NCBI RefSeq assembly: GCF_016862635.1
Contig: NZ_BONI01000090.1
Span: 1 to 34,724, forward strand
Direction of reading: 5' to 3'
DNA length: 34,724 nt
Origin: Catellatospora coxensis
GTDB taxonomy: Bacteria; Actinomycetota; Actinomycetes; Mycobacteriales; Micromonosporaceae
The notes under the pieces were generated by a model. That model was not told the origin of the DNA. It was given only the letters and a program-made list of their open reading frames with translations, and did not search any database. The translations under genes were made by a program, and so were the position numbers. Positions 22,314 to 30,078 of the stretch are shown one piece after another. Numbering within the stretch: the first letter of the stretch is position 1; each line of letters begins with the position of its first letter.

Positions 22314-22384
22314 GCGAGCGTGGCGAGCGAATCAGCAGGCTGGGTGATGCCGTCGGTGAGCGCAGCGAGGTGACGGCATGAGCG
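22297..22384 (+). repeat. 20-nt direct repeats around a mini-ORF insert
   Basis: GCGAGGTGGCGGCATGAGCG (22297-22316) recurs with one mismatch at 22365-22384, a period of 68 nt. The first copy ends pgsA2 and the second carries the DUF881 start, so the segment between them looks like an insertion or partial duplication. Confidence 0.7.
22310..22381 (+). CDS. 23-codon MSER-type mini-ORF linking two genes
   Basis: The frame opens with MSERGERISRLGDAV and ends ERSEVTA. Its ATG overlaps the pgsA2 stop (ATGA at 22310-22313) and its TGA overlaps the DUF881 start (ATGA at 22378-22381). A ribosome ending pgsA2 could thus pass through it to the next gene. It shares the start MSER.E.I with the mini-ORF at 34618, in a different operon. 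It may be a translated linker or just repeat DNA that keeps coupling intact. Confidence 0.45.
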   Translation: MSERGERISRLGDAVGERSEVTA

Positions 22385-23289
22385 GCGACCCGGACCGGGA
22401 GCTGCTGCAGCAGGTGTCCACGCCGCCGTCGGGGCAGCGGGTGTGGCAGACGGACATGCTCACCGACCTGTTCCAGGACCCGCTCGACGGCGGGTACACC
22501 GACGCGGCCCGGGCCCGGCGCGAGCGCGGCCCGCTGCCGCCCGCGACCCGGTGGACCCGCCGGGGCTTCACCGTGATCGCCTGCGTGCTCATCGGTGTGC
22601 TGCTCACCGTGGCATACCAGCAGGTCATCGCGCGGGCGCCGGCGCGGGCCACCACCCGCACCGAGCTGATCAAGGACATCCAGCGGCGCACCGCGGAGAC
22701 CGACAAGCTCGACCAGAACGCGGAGAACCTCCAGGACGAGGTGAACCGGCTGCGGGAGCAGGCGCTGGACGACACGGCCATCGGCCGGCTGCGCGAGCTG
22801 GAGGCCGCGACCGGAGTGCGCAAGGTCACCGGCGACGGTGTGGTGGTGACCCTCACCGACGGCCCCAACGCGGGCACCGAGCGGCTGGCCCGGGTGCTCG
22901 ACTACGACCTGCAGCAGGTGACGAACGCGCTGTGGGCGGCCGGCGCGGAGGCGATCTCGGTGAACGGGCGGCGGCTGACCTCGGTCACCCCGATCCGCAC
23001 CGCCGGCTCGGCGATCCTGATCGGCAACGCGCACATCATCGGGCCGTACGAGGTGGCCGCGATCGGGCCGTCGAACATGGCGGACCGGTTCAACGACTCG
23101 GCGGCGGCGGAGAACTTCCGCAACCTGCGCGACGACAAGCGTTTCGAAGTCGGCTTCGAGGTCGACGAAAAGGACGACCTGGAGCTGCCGGCGGCGGTGA
23201 TGCCGCGGCTGCAGTTCGCCCGCGTGCCGCAGCCCTCGCCCTCCGGCTCGCCCGCACCCTCAACCTCGCCCTCGGGAGGTGGCAAGTGA
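22378..23289 (+). CDS. DUF881 membrane protein (Rv1823-type)
   Basis: A 303-residue protein with a cytoplasmic N-terminus (about 1-60), one membrane helix (about 63-81), a coiled coil (about 92-140, rich in ENLQDEVNRLREQ-type heptads) and a C-terminal DUF881 domain (VVVTLTDGPN, then LWAAGAEAISVNGRRL, IIGPYEVAAIGPSN), ending in a Pro-Ser tail. It faces outside the membrane. DUF881 proteins have no settled function but lie with Sbp in Gram-positive cell-envelope and division clusters. ATG 22378 is coupled to the preceding mini-ORF, and the end overlaps the sbp start (GTGA). Confidence 0.85.
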   Translation: MSGDPDRELLQQVSTPPSGQRVWQTDMLTDLFQDPLDGGYTDAARARRERGPLPPATRWTRRGFTVIACVLIGVLLTVAYQQVIARAPARATTRTELIKDIQRRTAETDKLDQNAENLQDEVNRLREQALDDTAIGRLRELEAATGVRKVTGDGVVVTLTDGPNAGTERLARVLDYDLQQVTNALWAAGAEAISVNGRRLTSVTPIRTAGSAILIGNAHIIGPYEVAAIGPSNMADRFNDSAAAENFRNLRDDKRFEVGFEVDEKDDLELPAAVMPRLQFARVPQPSPSGSPAPSTSPSGGGK

Positions 23290-23618
23290 TCGCAGTACTG
23301 GCGTTGATCGCCGGGGTGGTGCTGGGCGTCGTGCTCAACCCCACCGTCCCGGACGCGCTGCAGCCCTACCTGCCGATCGCCGTGGTGGCCGCGCTGGACG
23401 CGGTCTTCGGCGGCCTGCGCGCCAAGCTCGACGGGATCTTCGACGACAAGCAGTTCGTGATCTCATTCATCTCGAACGTCCTGGTCGCGGCCTTCATCGT
23501 GTACCTCGGTGACAAGCTGGGCGTGGGTGGCCAGCTGTCCATCGGCGTCGTCGTCGTGCTCGGCGTGCGGATCTTCGGCAACGTGGCGGCGATCCGGCGC
23601 CGGCTGTTCAAGGCTTAG
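23286..23618 (+). CDS. sbp: small basic protein (DUF1290)
   Basis: A 110-residue membrane protein with three hydrophobic segments (about 2-20, 30-45 and 60-100). LDAVFGGLRAKLDGIFDD and FISNVLVAAFIVYLGDKLGV are the family's conserved blocks, and the C-terminus RIFGNVAAIRRRLFKA is basic. Sbp (Rv1824-type) proteins occur beside DUF881 genes throughout Gram-positives. The molecular role is unknown, though it is presumed to be an envelope or division component. GGAGG six bases before GTG 23286 and the four-base overlap with the preceding gene fix the start. Confidence 0.9.
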   Translation: MIAVLALIAGVVLGVVLNPTVPDALQPYLPIAVVAALDAVFGGLRAKLDGIFDDKQFVISFISNVLVAAFIVYLGDKLGVGGQLSIGVVVVLGVRIFGNVAAIRRRLFKA

Positions 23619-23626
23619 GTGCAGCG

Positions 23627-24535
23627 GTGAGCGACGAGAAGACTCAGCCGATCGACCCCGGGCAGGGCGACGAGCCGACCGTGCCCGTGGCGGGCGCTCC
23701 GGCCGACGCGGCGGACACCGCGGTGCCGGATGCCGCCCCGGAGCCCGGCGACACGGGCCCTGGCGACACGGAGCCCGGCGGCACGGGGGCGCAGGAGCGG
23801 CCGGCGGCGGACGCCTCCGACGACGCCCCGGACAGCGCGGCGAAGCGGCGGCTCAGCGGTGCGGGCGCGGTCATCGGCCTGCTGCTGGTGCTGCTCGGCT
23901 TCACGCTGGCCGTCCAGCTCAAGAGCAACTCCGCGGACGAGGGTTACCAGTCGCTGCGCGAGGAGGACCTCTACGTCATCCTCGCCGACCTCGACTCGCG
24001 GGCGGCCCGGCTGCGCCAGGACATCACCGAGCTCGAGGCGAACAAGCGCGAGCTGGCCTCCGGCGCGTCCAGCCGGGAGCAGATCCTCAAGGAGGCGCAG
24101 GAGCGCGCCGACGACCTGGGCATCCTGGCCGGCACGCTCAAGGCCCAGGGCTCGGGCATCACCCTGACCCTCTCCGACGGCGCCGAGCCGATCACCGCGG
24201 AGCACCTGGTCAACGCGATCCAGGAGCTGCGCGGTGCGGGCGCCGAGGCGATCCAGGTCGACGGGACCGGCGGCTCGGTGCGGGTGATCGCATCCACCCA
24301 CTTCGTCGACGTCGGCGGCGGTGGCATCGACGTCGACGGGGTGCGGCTGACCGGGCCGTACACGGTGACCGCGATCGGCCCGGAAGACCTGGACAAGGCC
24401 ATGGAGTTCCGCGGCGGGGTGGTTGACGATGTGCGCGGCGACGGCGGTAACGTGATCGTCAGTGATCCGCACCCGGTCGACATCACCGCGGTGCGGGGCA
24501 CGCCGAACCTGGAGTACGCGAAGCCCGTCTCCTGA
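23627..24535 (+). CDS. DUF881 membrane protein (Rv1825-type)
   Basis: A 302-residue paralogue of the gene two positions upstream. A long acidic, proline/glycine-rich N-terminus (1-75, with repeats of EPGDTGPGDTEPGGTG) is followed by a membrane helix (about 79-97), a coiled coil (about 105-150) and the DUF881 domain (SGITLTLSDGAEPITAEHL, AGAEAIQVDG, LTGPYTVTAIGPEDL). It should be anchored with its domain outside. The sandwich of two DUF881 genes around sbp is the conserved arrangement, so the three proteins probably form one complex (inference). The start is GTG, 8 bases after the sbp stop. Confidence 0.85.
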   Translation: MSDEKTQPIDPGQGDEPTVPVAGAPADAADTAVPDAAPEPGDTGPGDTEPGGTGAQERPAADASDDAPDSAAKRRLSGAGAVIGLLLVLLGFTLAVQLKSNSADEGYQSLREEDLYVILADLDSRAARLRQDITELEANKRELASGASSREQILKEAQERADDLGILAGTLKAQGSGITLTLSDGAEPITAEHLVNAIQELRGAGAEAIQVDGTGGSVRVIASTHFVDVGGGGIDVDGVRLTGPYTVTAIGPEDLDKAMEFRGGVVDDVRGDGGNVIVSDPHPVDITAVRGTPNLEYAKPVS

Positions 24536-24577
24536 CGGGCGCGGCCACACGACGGCCTGGAGCGAAAGGGCACGACC

Positions 24578-24955
24578 GTGATTCCTGAGGACCTGAAGTA
24601 CACCGCCGAGCACGAGTGGGTCACCACGAAGGGCGGGTCGGTCCGGGTGGGCATCACCCATTTCGCGCAGGACGCGCTGGGCGACATCGTGTACGTGCAG
24701 CTGCCCGAGACCGGCCAGGTCGTGGCGTCCGGCGAGTCTTTCGGCGAGGTCGAGTCCACCAAGAGCGTGTCGGAGATCTACGCCCCGCTCAGCGGCACGG
24801 TGACCGCCCGCAACGAGGCCCTCGTGGACTCGCCCGACCTGATCAACACGGACCCGTACGGCGAGGGCTGGCTCGTCGAGATCGAGATCGCCGATCCGTC
24901 CGCGCTGGATGCGCTTCTCGACGCGGCGGCGTACCGTGAGCTGACCCAGAGCTGA
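24578..24955 (+). CDS. gcvH: glycine cleavage system H protein
   Basis: A 125-residue lipoyl-carrier protein that shuttles the methylamine group in glycine cleavage. ESTKSVSEIYAPLSG holds the lipoylated Lys62, and the chain is full length from MIPEDLKYTAEHEWV to the end. The other components (GcvP, GcvT) are not in the window. The position right after the second DUF881 gene and before garA matches the mycobacterial order. GTG 24578 has AAAGGG about 9 nt upstream. In this cluster gcvH is linked to GarA, which controls glutamate/2-oxoglutarate metabolism, so nitrogen and one-carbon flow may be co-regulated (inference). Confidence 0.96.
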   Translation: MIPEDLKYTAEHEWVTTKGGSVRVGITHFAQDALGDIVYVQLPETGQVVASGESFGEVESTKSVSEIYAPLSGTVTARNEALVDSPDLINTDPYGEGWLVEIEIADPSALDALLDAAAYRELTQS

Positions 24956-24995
24956 ACCTTCATTCAGGGGCGTGAATCGGGACCCGCGAGTCCGG

Positions 24996-25025
24996 TTGAC
25001 CCTTCATTTCCAGGGTCGCTAGGCT
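24996..25025 (+). promoter_or_regulatory. housekeeping promoter of garA
   Basis: TTGACC (24996-25001) and TAGGCT (25020-25025) are 18 bp apart, a good match to actinobacterial SigA/HrdB promoters. The likely transcript starts near 25032, leaving about 90 nt before garA. It shows that garA and the following genes can be expressed separately from gcvH. Confidence 0.7.
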
Positions 25026-25122
25026 CGCTCCCTAAGCTCGCCGCTGACGTCGAGTAATGCCCTACCCGGTGCCCATAGCAGTTCCACGTATTTCGTGGCC
25101 GATATGACCGTGAGGTGGTCCG

Positions 25123-25563
25123 ATGACGCGACCAGACGACGAGTTCCCCCAGCTCGACGTCACGTCGACCCTGCACCTCGGCTCCCTGGAGGAGGCGCTG
25201 GAAGGGCCGGAGTCTGACGTGGCCCCGGGGCGGGTCTCGGGACAGCTGCCGCCGGGCATGGCCCTGCTGGTGGTGCGTCGCGGCCCCAACGCGGGCGCCC
25301 GCTTCCTGCTCGACCACGACGTGACGACGAGTGGCCGTCACCCCGACAGCGACATCTTCCTCGACGACGTGACGGTCTCCCGCCGGCACGCCGAGTTCCA
25401 CCGGGACGGGTCCACGTTCACCGTGCGCGACGTGGGCAGCCTCAACGGCACGTACGTCAACCGGGAGCGGGTCGAGTCGGCCACGCTCAACAACGGCGAC
25501 GAGGTGCAGGTCGGCAAGTTCCGCCTGCTGTACGTGGCCGGCCCGCGCGCCGAGGAGGCATGA
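25123..25563 (+). CDS. garA: FHA protein GarA/OdhI
   Basis: A 146-residue forkhead-associated protein that in other actinobacteria binds and inhibits 2-oxoglutarate dehydrogenase and glutamate dehydrogenase, switched off by PknB/PknG phosphorylation of an N-terminal TT motif. The FHA domain (about 48-140) is almost identical to mycobacterial GarA (SGRHPDSDIFLDDVTVSRRH, then GSLNGTYVN). The N-terminal acceptor is altered: the ETTSVFR of M. tuberculosis is here VTSTLHL (T14, S15, T16). A promoter lies upstream, and the stop overlaps the next start (ATGA). Confidence 0.93.
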   Translation: MTRPDDEFPQLDVTSTLHLGSLEEALEGPESDVAPGRVSGQLPPGMALLVVRRGPNAGARFLLDHDVTTSGRHPDSDIFLDDVTVSRRHAEFHRDGSTFTVRDVGSLNGTYVNRERVESATLNNGDEVQVGKFRLLYVAGPRAEEA

Positions 25564-26297
25564 CAGCAGCGGTGCCGGCGTCGGCCGGCGGCGGGAGCGG
25601 GGCGGCGCGGGCACACGCGCTGATGAGCATCGGCGAGGTGCTCGGGCTGCTACGTTCCGACTTTCCGGACATCACCATCTCGAAGCTGCGATTCCTCGAG
25701 ACGGAGGGTCTGGTGGAGCCGCAGCGCACGTCGTCCGGCTACCGCAAATACAGCCGCGAGGATGTGGCGCGGCTGCGTTTCATCCTTGCCGCGCAGCGTG
25801 ACCAGTATCTGCCCCTGCGCGTCATCCGCGAGCAGTTGTCCGAAGGCGCGCACCTGACCCAGGCGCGCCCGACCCTGGTCGCGGTCGGCGACGACCACCG
25901 GCCCGAGGCCGTGGCGGAGCCGGTCGACGAGCGGCTGCGCCGCCAGGAGTTGTGCCACCGCGCCGGGATCACCGAGGCGCTGCTGGCCGACCTGGAGCGG
26001 CACGGGCTGGTCACCGCGCGGGCCGGGGAGTGGTTCGACGGGGACGCGCTGGCGGTCGCCGAGGTGGCCGGCCAGCTCGCCGAGTACGGCGTCGAGCCTC
26101 GGCACCTGCGCGCGTACCGGGTCGCGGCGGACCGGGAGGCCGGGCTCTACGCCCAGCTGGTGGCCCCGCTGATGCGCCAGCAGGATCCCACGGCCCGCGC
26201 GCGGGCGGCCGAGACGATGCGGGAGCTGACCGTCCTGTCGCAGCGGCTGCACGTGGCGCTGCTGCGTTCCGGGCTCAACGACGCGCTCGGCGGCTGA
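25560..26297 (+). CDS. ftsR: MerR-family regulator FtsR
   Basis: A 245-residue regulator. Residues 20-95 form a MerR-type winged helix (MSIGEVLGLLRSDFPDITIS, then FLETEGLVEPQRTSSGYRKY). The rest is the helical C-terminal domain of the Rv1828/FtsR group, which in Corynebacterium activates ftsZ. It has no metal-binding cysteine pair as found in MerR sensors. The ATG overlaps the garA stop by four bases, so the two are co-translated. The short alanine-rich N-terminal extension before MSIGEV is typical of this branch. Confidence 0.88.
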   Translation: MTAAVPASAGGGSGAARAHALMSIGEVLGLLRSDFPDITISKLRFLETEGLVEPQRTSSGYRKYSREDVARLRFILAAQRDQYLPLRVIREQLSEGAHLTQARPTLVAVGDDHRPEAVAEPVDERLRRQELCHRAGITEALLADLERHGLVTARAGEWFDGDALAVAEVAGQLAEYGVEPRHLRAYRVAADREAGLYAQLVAPLMRQQDPTARARAAETMRELTVLSQRLHVALLRSGLNDALGG

Positions 26298-26436
26298 CCG
26301 GCGGTCGTACGAGCCGACGGTGCGCGTGGGCGTGTAGCGTGCAGTAGGAGAGGCTGAGAGGCGCAGTGTCGTACGGTCCGCCGCCAGGCGGGCCCGCCGG
26401 ACACCGGCCCCAGGCAGACGCGACGGAGGCGAGACG

Positions 26437-26901
26437 GTGCGCGAGCTGAGCGTGATCGGGGTAAGGGTCGAACTGCCCACCAACCAGCCGATCGTCCTGC
26501 TGCGTGAGGTGGACGGGGACCGCTACCTGCCGATCTGGATCGGCGCGGTCGAGGCGACGGCGATCGCCTACGAGCAGCAGGGCGTCAAGCCGGCCCGGCC
26601 GCTCACTCATGATCTTCTCCGGGACCTGCTGCAGGCGCTGTCCGCGCCGCTCAAGGCCGTGGAGATCGTCGAGCTGAAGGACAGCATCTTCTACGCCGAC
26701 CTGCTCATCGGCGACTCGGTGCGGGTGTCGGCGCGGCCCAGCGACGCGATCGCCCTGGCGCTGCGGGTGGGCGCGCCGGTGCGCTGCGCGGAGCGCGTGC
26801 TCGACGAGGCCGGGATCATCATCCCGGACGAGCAGGAGGACGAGGTCGAGAAGTTCCGCGAGTTCCTGGAGCAGGTGCGTCCGGAGGACTTCGCGAGCTA
26901 G
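26437..26901 (+). CDS. DUF151 bifunctional nuclease-family protein
   Basis: A 154-residue protein of the DUF151/BFN family (Rv1829-type). The fold signature is LPIWIGAVEATAIAYEQQGV, then PLTHDLLRDLL and RVSARPSDAIALALRVGAPV. Plant and mycobacterial relatives have been reported as nucleases. GGAGG seven bases before GTG decides the start. The 139-bp gap after ftsR contains TAGCGT (26335-26340), a possible -10 element, so a separate promoter may exist. The position matches the mycobacterial gene order. Confidence 0.9.
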   Translation: MRELSVIGVRVELPTNQPIVLLREVDGDRYLPIWIGAVEATAIAYEQQGVKPARPLTHDLLRDLLQALSAPLKAVEIVELKDSIFYADLLIGDSVRVSARPSDAIALALRVGAPVRCAERVLDEAGIIIPDEQEDEVEKFREFLEQVRPEDFAS

Positions 26902-27010
26902 CGAGCGCGGAAGGCGCCCGTTAACGATCGGGTCACCGAAAAGTGACGCTCCGAGTCTCGAATGTGGCGTGTCGCAGCGTTACCTCCCCGCCGGTCGGCG
27001 CGATCCGCTA

Positions 27011-27016
27011 TAGGCT
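27011..27016 (+). promoter_or_regulatory. possible -10 of the second merR gene
   Basis: TATAGGCT (27009-27016) contains TAGGCT, the same -10 as in the garA promoter, 33 bp before the ATG. No -35 resembles TTGAC. The small dyad GTCAC/GTGAC (about 26931-26946) before it may end the DUF151 transcript. Confidence 0.35.
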
Positions 27017-27049
27017 GGTCCAAGTCGACACTCAGCGGGAGGTAGTCGC

Positions 27050-27685
27050 ATGAACCAGCTCCACGATCCGCAAACCTCTGGTAGTGACCCAGGTCGTCCC
27101 GGTGGTGCGGCCGCGTTGCGCGGCGGCGTGGCGGAGGATGCGGACTCGGACGTGCAGGGCGGTTCGCTCGGCTATCGGGGCGTGACGGCCTGCCACGCGG
27201 TCGGCATCAGCTACCGGCAGCTGGACTACTGGGCCCGCACCGGGCTGGTGGTGCCGAGCATCCGCGACGCGTCCGGCTCGGGCACCCAGCGCCTCTACTC
27301 GTTCCGCGACCTGGTCGTGCTGAAGGTGGTCAAACGGCTGCTGGACGCCGGGGTGTCGCTGCAGAACATCCGCCGCGCGATCGAGACGCTGCGGGCGTAC
27401 GACGCCGACGACCTGGCCACCATCACGCTCATCTCCGACGGCACCTCGGTGTACGACTGCCGCTCGCCGGAGGAGGTCGTGGACCTGCTGCAGGGCGGGC
27501 AGGGCGTGTTCGGCATCGCCATCGGCGGCGCGTTCAAGGAGATCCAGGGTTCGCTGTCGCACCTGCCCGCCGAGCGCGGCACCGAGGTCGAGGAGGCGAC
27601 GGTCACCCCGTTCGCGCCGGCCGTGCTGCCACTGGGCGTCACCGACGAGCTGGCCGCCCGCCGGGCGCGGCGCCGGGCCGGCTAG
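27050..27685 (+). CDS. MerR-family regulator (Rv1830-type)
   Basis: A 211-residue regulator. A disordered N-terminus (1-40) precedes a MerR winged helix (about 41-115: VTACHAVGISYRQLDYWART, then SFRDLVVLKVVKRLLDAGVSLQ). The C-terminal part forms a small domain with DGTSVYDCRSPEEVVDLLQG and a glycine-rich strand. Rv1830-type proteins are linked to growth and division control in mycobacteria. GGGAGGT seven bases before ATG fixes the start. It is the last gene of the conserved cluster. Confidence 0.9.
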   Translation: MNQLHDPQTSGSDPGRPGGAAALRGGVAEDADSDVQGGSLGYRGVTACHAVGISYRQLDYWARTGLVVPSIRDASGSGTQRLYSFRDLVVLKVVKRLLDAGVSLQNIRRAIETLRAYDADDLATITLISDGTSVYDCRSPEEVVDLLQGGQGVFGIAIGGAFKEIQGSLSHLPAERGTEVEEATVTPFAPAVLPLGVTDELAARRARRRAG

Positions 27686-27737
27686 CGCCCGGCACCCCCG
27701 TGTGACCGGCGTCACGGCCGGGCGGTAAGAACTTCCC

Positions 27738-28388
27738 ATGCTGGTGCAACCCGACGCCCGTCGTCGTTGGCTGTGGACGGCGGCTGCCGCCGTGGCGGCG
27801 TACGCGCTGCTGACCTTCGCGGTCGAGGCCACCTGGACGCCGCTGGTGGAGCAGGACGCCGTCGTCAGCGCGGCCGCGCACCGGCTGGCGCTGGAGTATC
27901 CGATGTGGCGGTCCGCGATGACCGCGGTCACCCGCACCGGTGACACGGTGGTGCTGCTATCGGTGCTCGCGTTCACGCTCGGCTTCCTGCTGCGCCGCCG
28001 GCTGCTCACTCAGCTGGGGTTCGTGTGCGCGGCGGTGGCGGCCAGCGCGGCGCTGCGGCTGACCGTGCACGCGCTGGTGGCCCGGCACCGCCCGGAGGAG
28101 ATGCTTGGCCTGGCGGCGGGCTGGTCCTACCCGTCCGGCCACACCAGCCACTTCGCGACCGGCGCGTTGCTGCTGCTGGTGCTCGCCTGGCCGCTGCTGC
28201 GGGCCAGCTGGCAGCGGGTGGCGCTGGTGGCGGGGGTCGGCGGCTGGGCGCTGCTGGTGGGGGCGAGCCGGGTGGCGCTGGTCGTGCATTGGCCGTCCGA
28301 TGTGCTCGGCGGGTGGCTGGTCGCGCTGGCCGCAGTGCCGCTCGCGATCGTGACTCACGCTATGTGGCTAAATCATTCCCGTCCGTAA
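27738..28388 (+). CDS. PAP2-family phosphatase
   Basis: A 216-residue membrane protein with about six hydrophobic segments and the acid phosphatase signature: ARHRPEE (motif 1), SYPSGHTSHFA (motif 2) and ASRVALVVHWPSDVLGGW (motif 3, with the catalytic histidine). In the KxxxxxxRP form of motif 1 the lysine position appears to be His, while the arginine and proline remain. It should dephosphorylate a lipid phosphate such as phosphatidic acid or undecaprenyl diphosphate on the outer face of the membrane. The substrate is not decidable. ATG 27738 is 52 bp behind the MerR gene. Confidence 0.88.
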   Translation: MLVQPDARRRWLWTAAAAVAAYALLTFAVEATWTPLVEQDAVVSAAAHRLALEYPMWRSAMTAVTRTGDTVVLLSVLAFTLGFLLRRRLLTQLGFVCAAVAASAALRLTVHALVARHRPEEMLGLAAGWSYPSGHTSHFATGALLLLVLAWPLLRASWQRVALVAGVGGWALLVGASRVALVVHWPSDVLGGWLVALAAVPLAIVTHAMWLNHSRP

Positions 28389-28476
28389 TCTTACATTGTC
28401 GTACGTACATATCCGCTGCCAGTCTGGTCACCCAGCGGTCCACAGGGGACCGCGGGAGACGCGAGGGGTGGCGGCG

Positions 28477-29310
28477 ATGGCACGACGCTGGCTGGTGACG
28501 GGATGCTCGACCGGGCTGGGCCGGGCGCTGGTGGAGCGGTTGGCGCAGGCGGGCGAGCGGGTGGTGGCCACGGCCCGCCGGCCCGAGACGCTGGCCGACC
28601 TGGCCGAGCGCTATCCGGACACGGTGCTGACCCTGGCGCTGGACGTCTGCGACCCGGTCGCCTGCGCGGCCGTGGTGACCGCCGCGGCCCGTCGCTTCGG
28701 CGGCGTCGACGTGCTCGTCAACAACGCCGGGTACGGCCAGTGCGGCGCGGTGGAGGAGGTCTCCGACGGGGAGCTGGCGGCGCAGTTCGCGACCAACGTG
28801 TACGGGCCGTGGCGGCTGGCCCGGCTGGTGCTGCCGCTGTGGCGAGCGCAGGGCGGCGGGCACGCGGTGTTCGTCTCCTCGATCGCGGGCATGGTGCCGT
28901 TCCCCGGGCTCGCGGCGTACACGGCCAGCAAGTTCGCGCTGGAGGGTCTGGCCGAGTCGCTGGCGCAGGAGTCGGCGCACCTGGGGGTGAAGGTCACCAT
29001 CGTGCAGCCCGGCGGGTTCAGCACCCTGTACGGCGAGTCGGCGGCCATGCCGCGCCGGCGGGTGGGCGCCTACGAGCAGGTCGAGGGCCCGATGATCGAG
29101 GGCCTGCGCGCCATGCGCGGCAATCCGGAGCTCAACCCGCCGGAACTGTTCGCCGAAGCGGTCCACCGCCTGGTCGGCCTGGCCGAACCACCGCTGCGCC
29201 TGCCGGTCGGCGAGGACGCCGGCCAGTTCCTCACCATGGCCCTGGCCGCCCGCACCAAGGAGTTCGAGGACGTCACCGCCGCCCGCCTCCACGTGGCCGC
29301 GGCCGCCTGA
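28477..29310 (+). CDS. classical short-chain dehydrogenase/reductase
   Basis: A 277-residue SDR enzyme with the classical motifs: TGCSTGLGRAL (nucleotide binding, residues 8-18), NNAGYG, the catalytic serine in VFVSSIAGM, and YTASK (YxxxK). An arginine after strand 2 (ATARRPE) favours NADPH. The PGGFSTLYGES segment and the C-terminal part resemble oxidoreductases acting on hydrophobic alcohols or ketones; the substrate is unknown. I took ATG 28477 because GAGGGG lies 8 nt upstream, with a GTG three codons earlier as an alternative. It is convergent with the next gene (6 bp). Confidence 0.9.
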   Translation: MARRWLVTGCSTGLGRALVERLAQAGERVVATARRPETLADLAERYPDTVLTLALDVCDPVACAAVVTAAARRFGGVDVLVNNAGYGQCGAVEEVSDGELAAQFATNVYGPWRLARLVLPLWRAQGGGHAVFVSSIAGMVPFPGLAAYTASKFALEGLAESLAQESAHLGVKVTIVQPGGFSTLYGESAAMPRRRVGAYEQVEGPMIEGLRAMRGNPELNPPELFAEAVHRLVGLAEPPLRLPVGEDAGQFLTMALAARTKEFEDVTAARLHVAAAA

Positions 29311-29316
29311 GCCGGG

Positions 29317-30078
29317 TCAGTCGCGGAGGGCGTCGTCGATGCCGGGCTCGTGGCGGCCGAGGAAGACGGGGTCGCGGTTGGTGAGCACGTCGAGCATGGC
29401 TTTCACGCAGGCGCCCTGTTCGCGGACGACGGCTTTGGTCCAGAAGGAGCCGAAGCGGCGGGCGGTGTCGTCGCCGACCCCGGTGGCGTCGATGCCCGCC
29501 TCGCGGCACAGCGCGACGGCCCGGTCGATGTGGAAGCTCTGGGTGATCACGATGAGCTGCCGTACCCCGAACACCCGGACGGCCCGCTGGCAGGAGTCGT
29601 ACGTGTCGAAGCCGGCGTGGTCGGCGACCACCTTGCGGTCGGGCACGCCGCGGTCGATCAGCCACTGGCGCATGGCGTCGGGCTCGTCGTAGGTCCACTG
29701 GCCGTGGTCGCCGGAGACCAGCACGGCGCGCACCTTGCCGGTCTCGTAGAGCCGGCGGGCGATGTCGAGGCGGGCCTCCAGGAAGCCCGAGGGCGAGCCG
29801 TTGTCGTGCACCTGCGCGCCCAGCACCAGGGCGACCGGGGCCTCGGGCACGTCCGCGGCCGTGTACACGTGCCCGGCGGCCTGCCAGCGCACCCAGCCGA
29901 CGCTGCCCACCAGCGCGAGCACCGCGGCGAGCACGCCGAGCAGCACCACCCGGCGCGCGATGCGCCACCCGCGCCGTGGCCGCCGCGACGGGCCGGGCGG
30001 CGTGCCGGCGCCGGTGTCGGTGTCGGTGTGCTCCGGACCGCCCGTGCCGTTCTCGGGATGTTCCAGGTGGGACGCCAT
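29317..30078 (-). CDS. SanA/YdcF (DUF218)-family membrane protein
   Basis: A 253-residue protein with a basic cytoplasmic N-terminus, one membrane helix (about 43-62) and an extracytoplasmic DUF218 domain. VALVLGAQVHDNGSPSGFLE opens the domain, VSGDHGQWTYDEPDAM and FDTYDSCQRAVRVFGVRQLI follow, and TQSFHIDRAVALCREAGID is typical of SanA (vancomycin sensitivity in Escherichia coli). Family members are linked to envelope integrity, without a proven reaction. Several in-frame ATGs (30078, 30087, 30090, 30126) compete and none has a clear ribosome binding site; I chose 30078. It is divergent from the hydrogenase operon. Confidence 0.82.
   Translation of the reverse strand: MASHLEHPENGTGGPEHTDTDTGAGTPPGPSRRPRRGWRIARRVVLLGVLAAVLALVGSVGWVRWQAAGHVYTAADVPEAPVALVLGAQVHDNGSPSGFLEARLDIARRLYETGKVRAVLVSGDHGQWTYDEPDAMRQWLIDRGVPDRKVVADHAGFDTYDSCQRAVRVFGVRQLIVITQSFHIDRAVALCREAGIDATGVGDDTARRFGSFWTKAVVREQGACVKAMLDVLTNRDPVFLGRHEPGIDDALRD

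Noticed and set aside
23700-23790. Repetitive GGCGACACGG/GAGCCCGGCG stretch
   Set aside because: It is the coding sequence of the acidic EPGDTG-type repeats in the disordered N-terminus of the second DUF881 protein.
28389-28476. GTACGTAC palindrome between the PAP2 and SDR genes
   Set aside because: It is short, with no matching promoter geometry; chance occurrence is likely.
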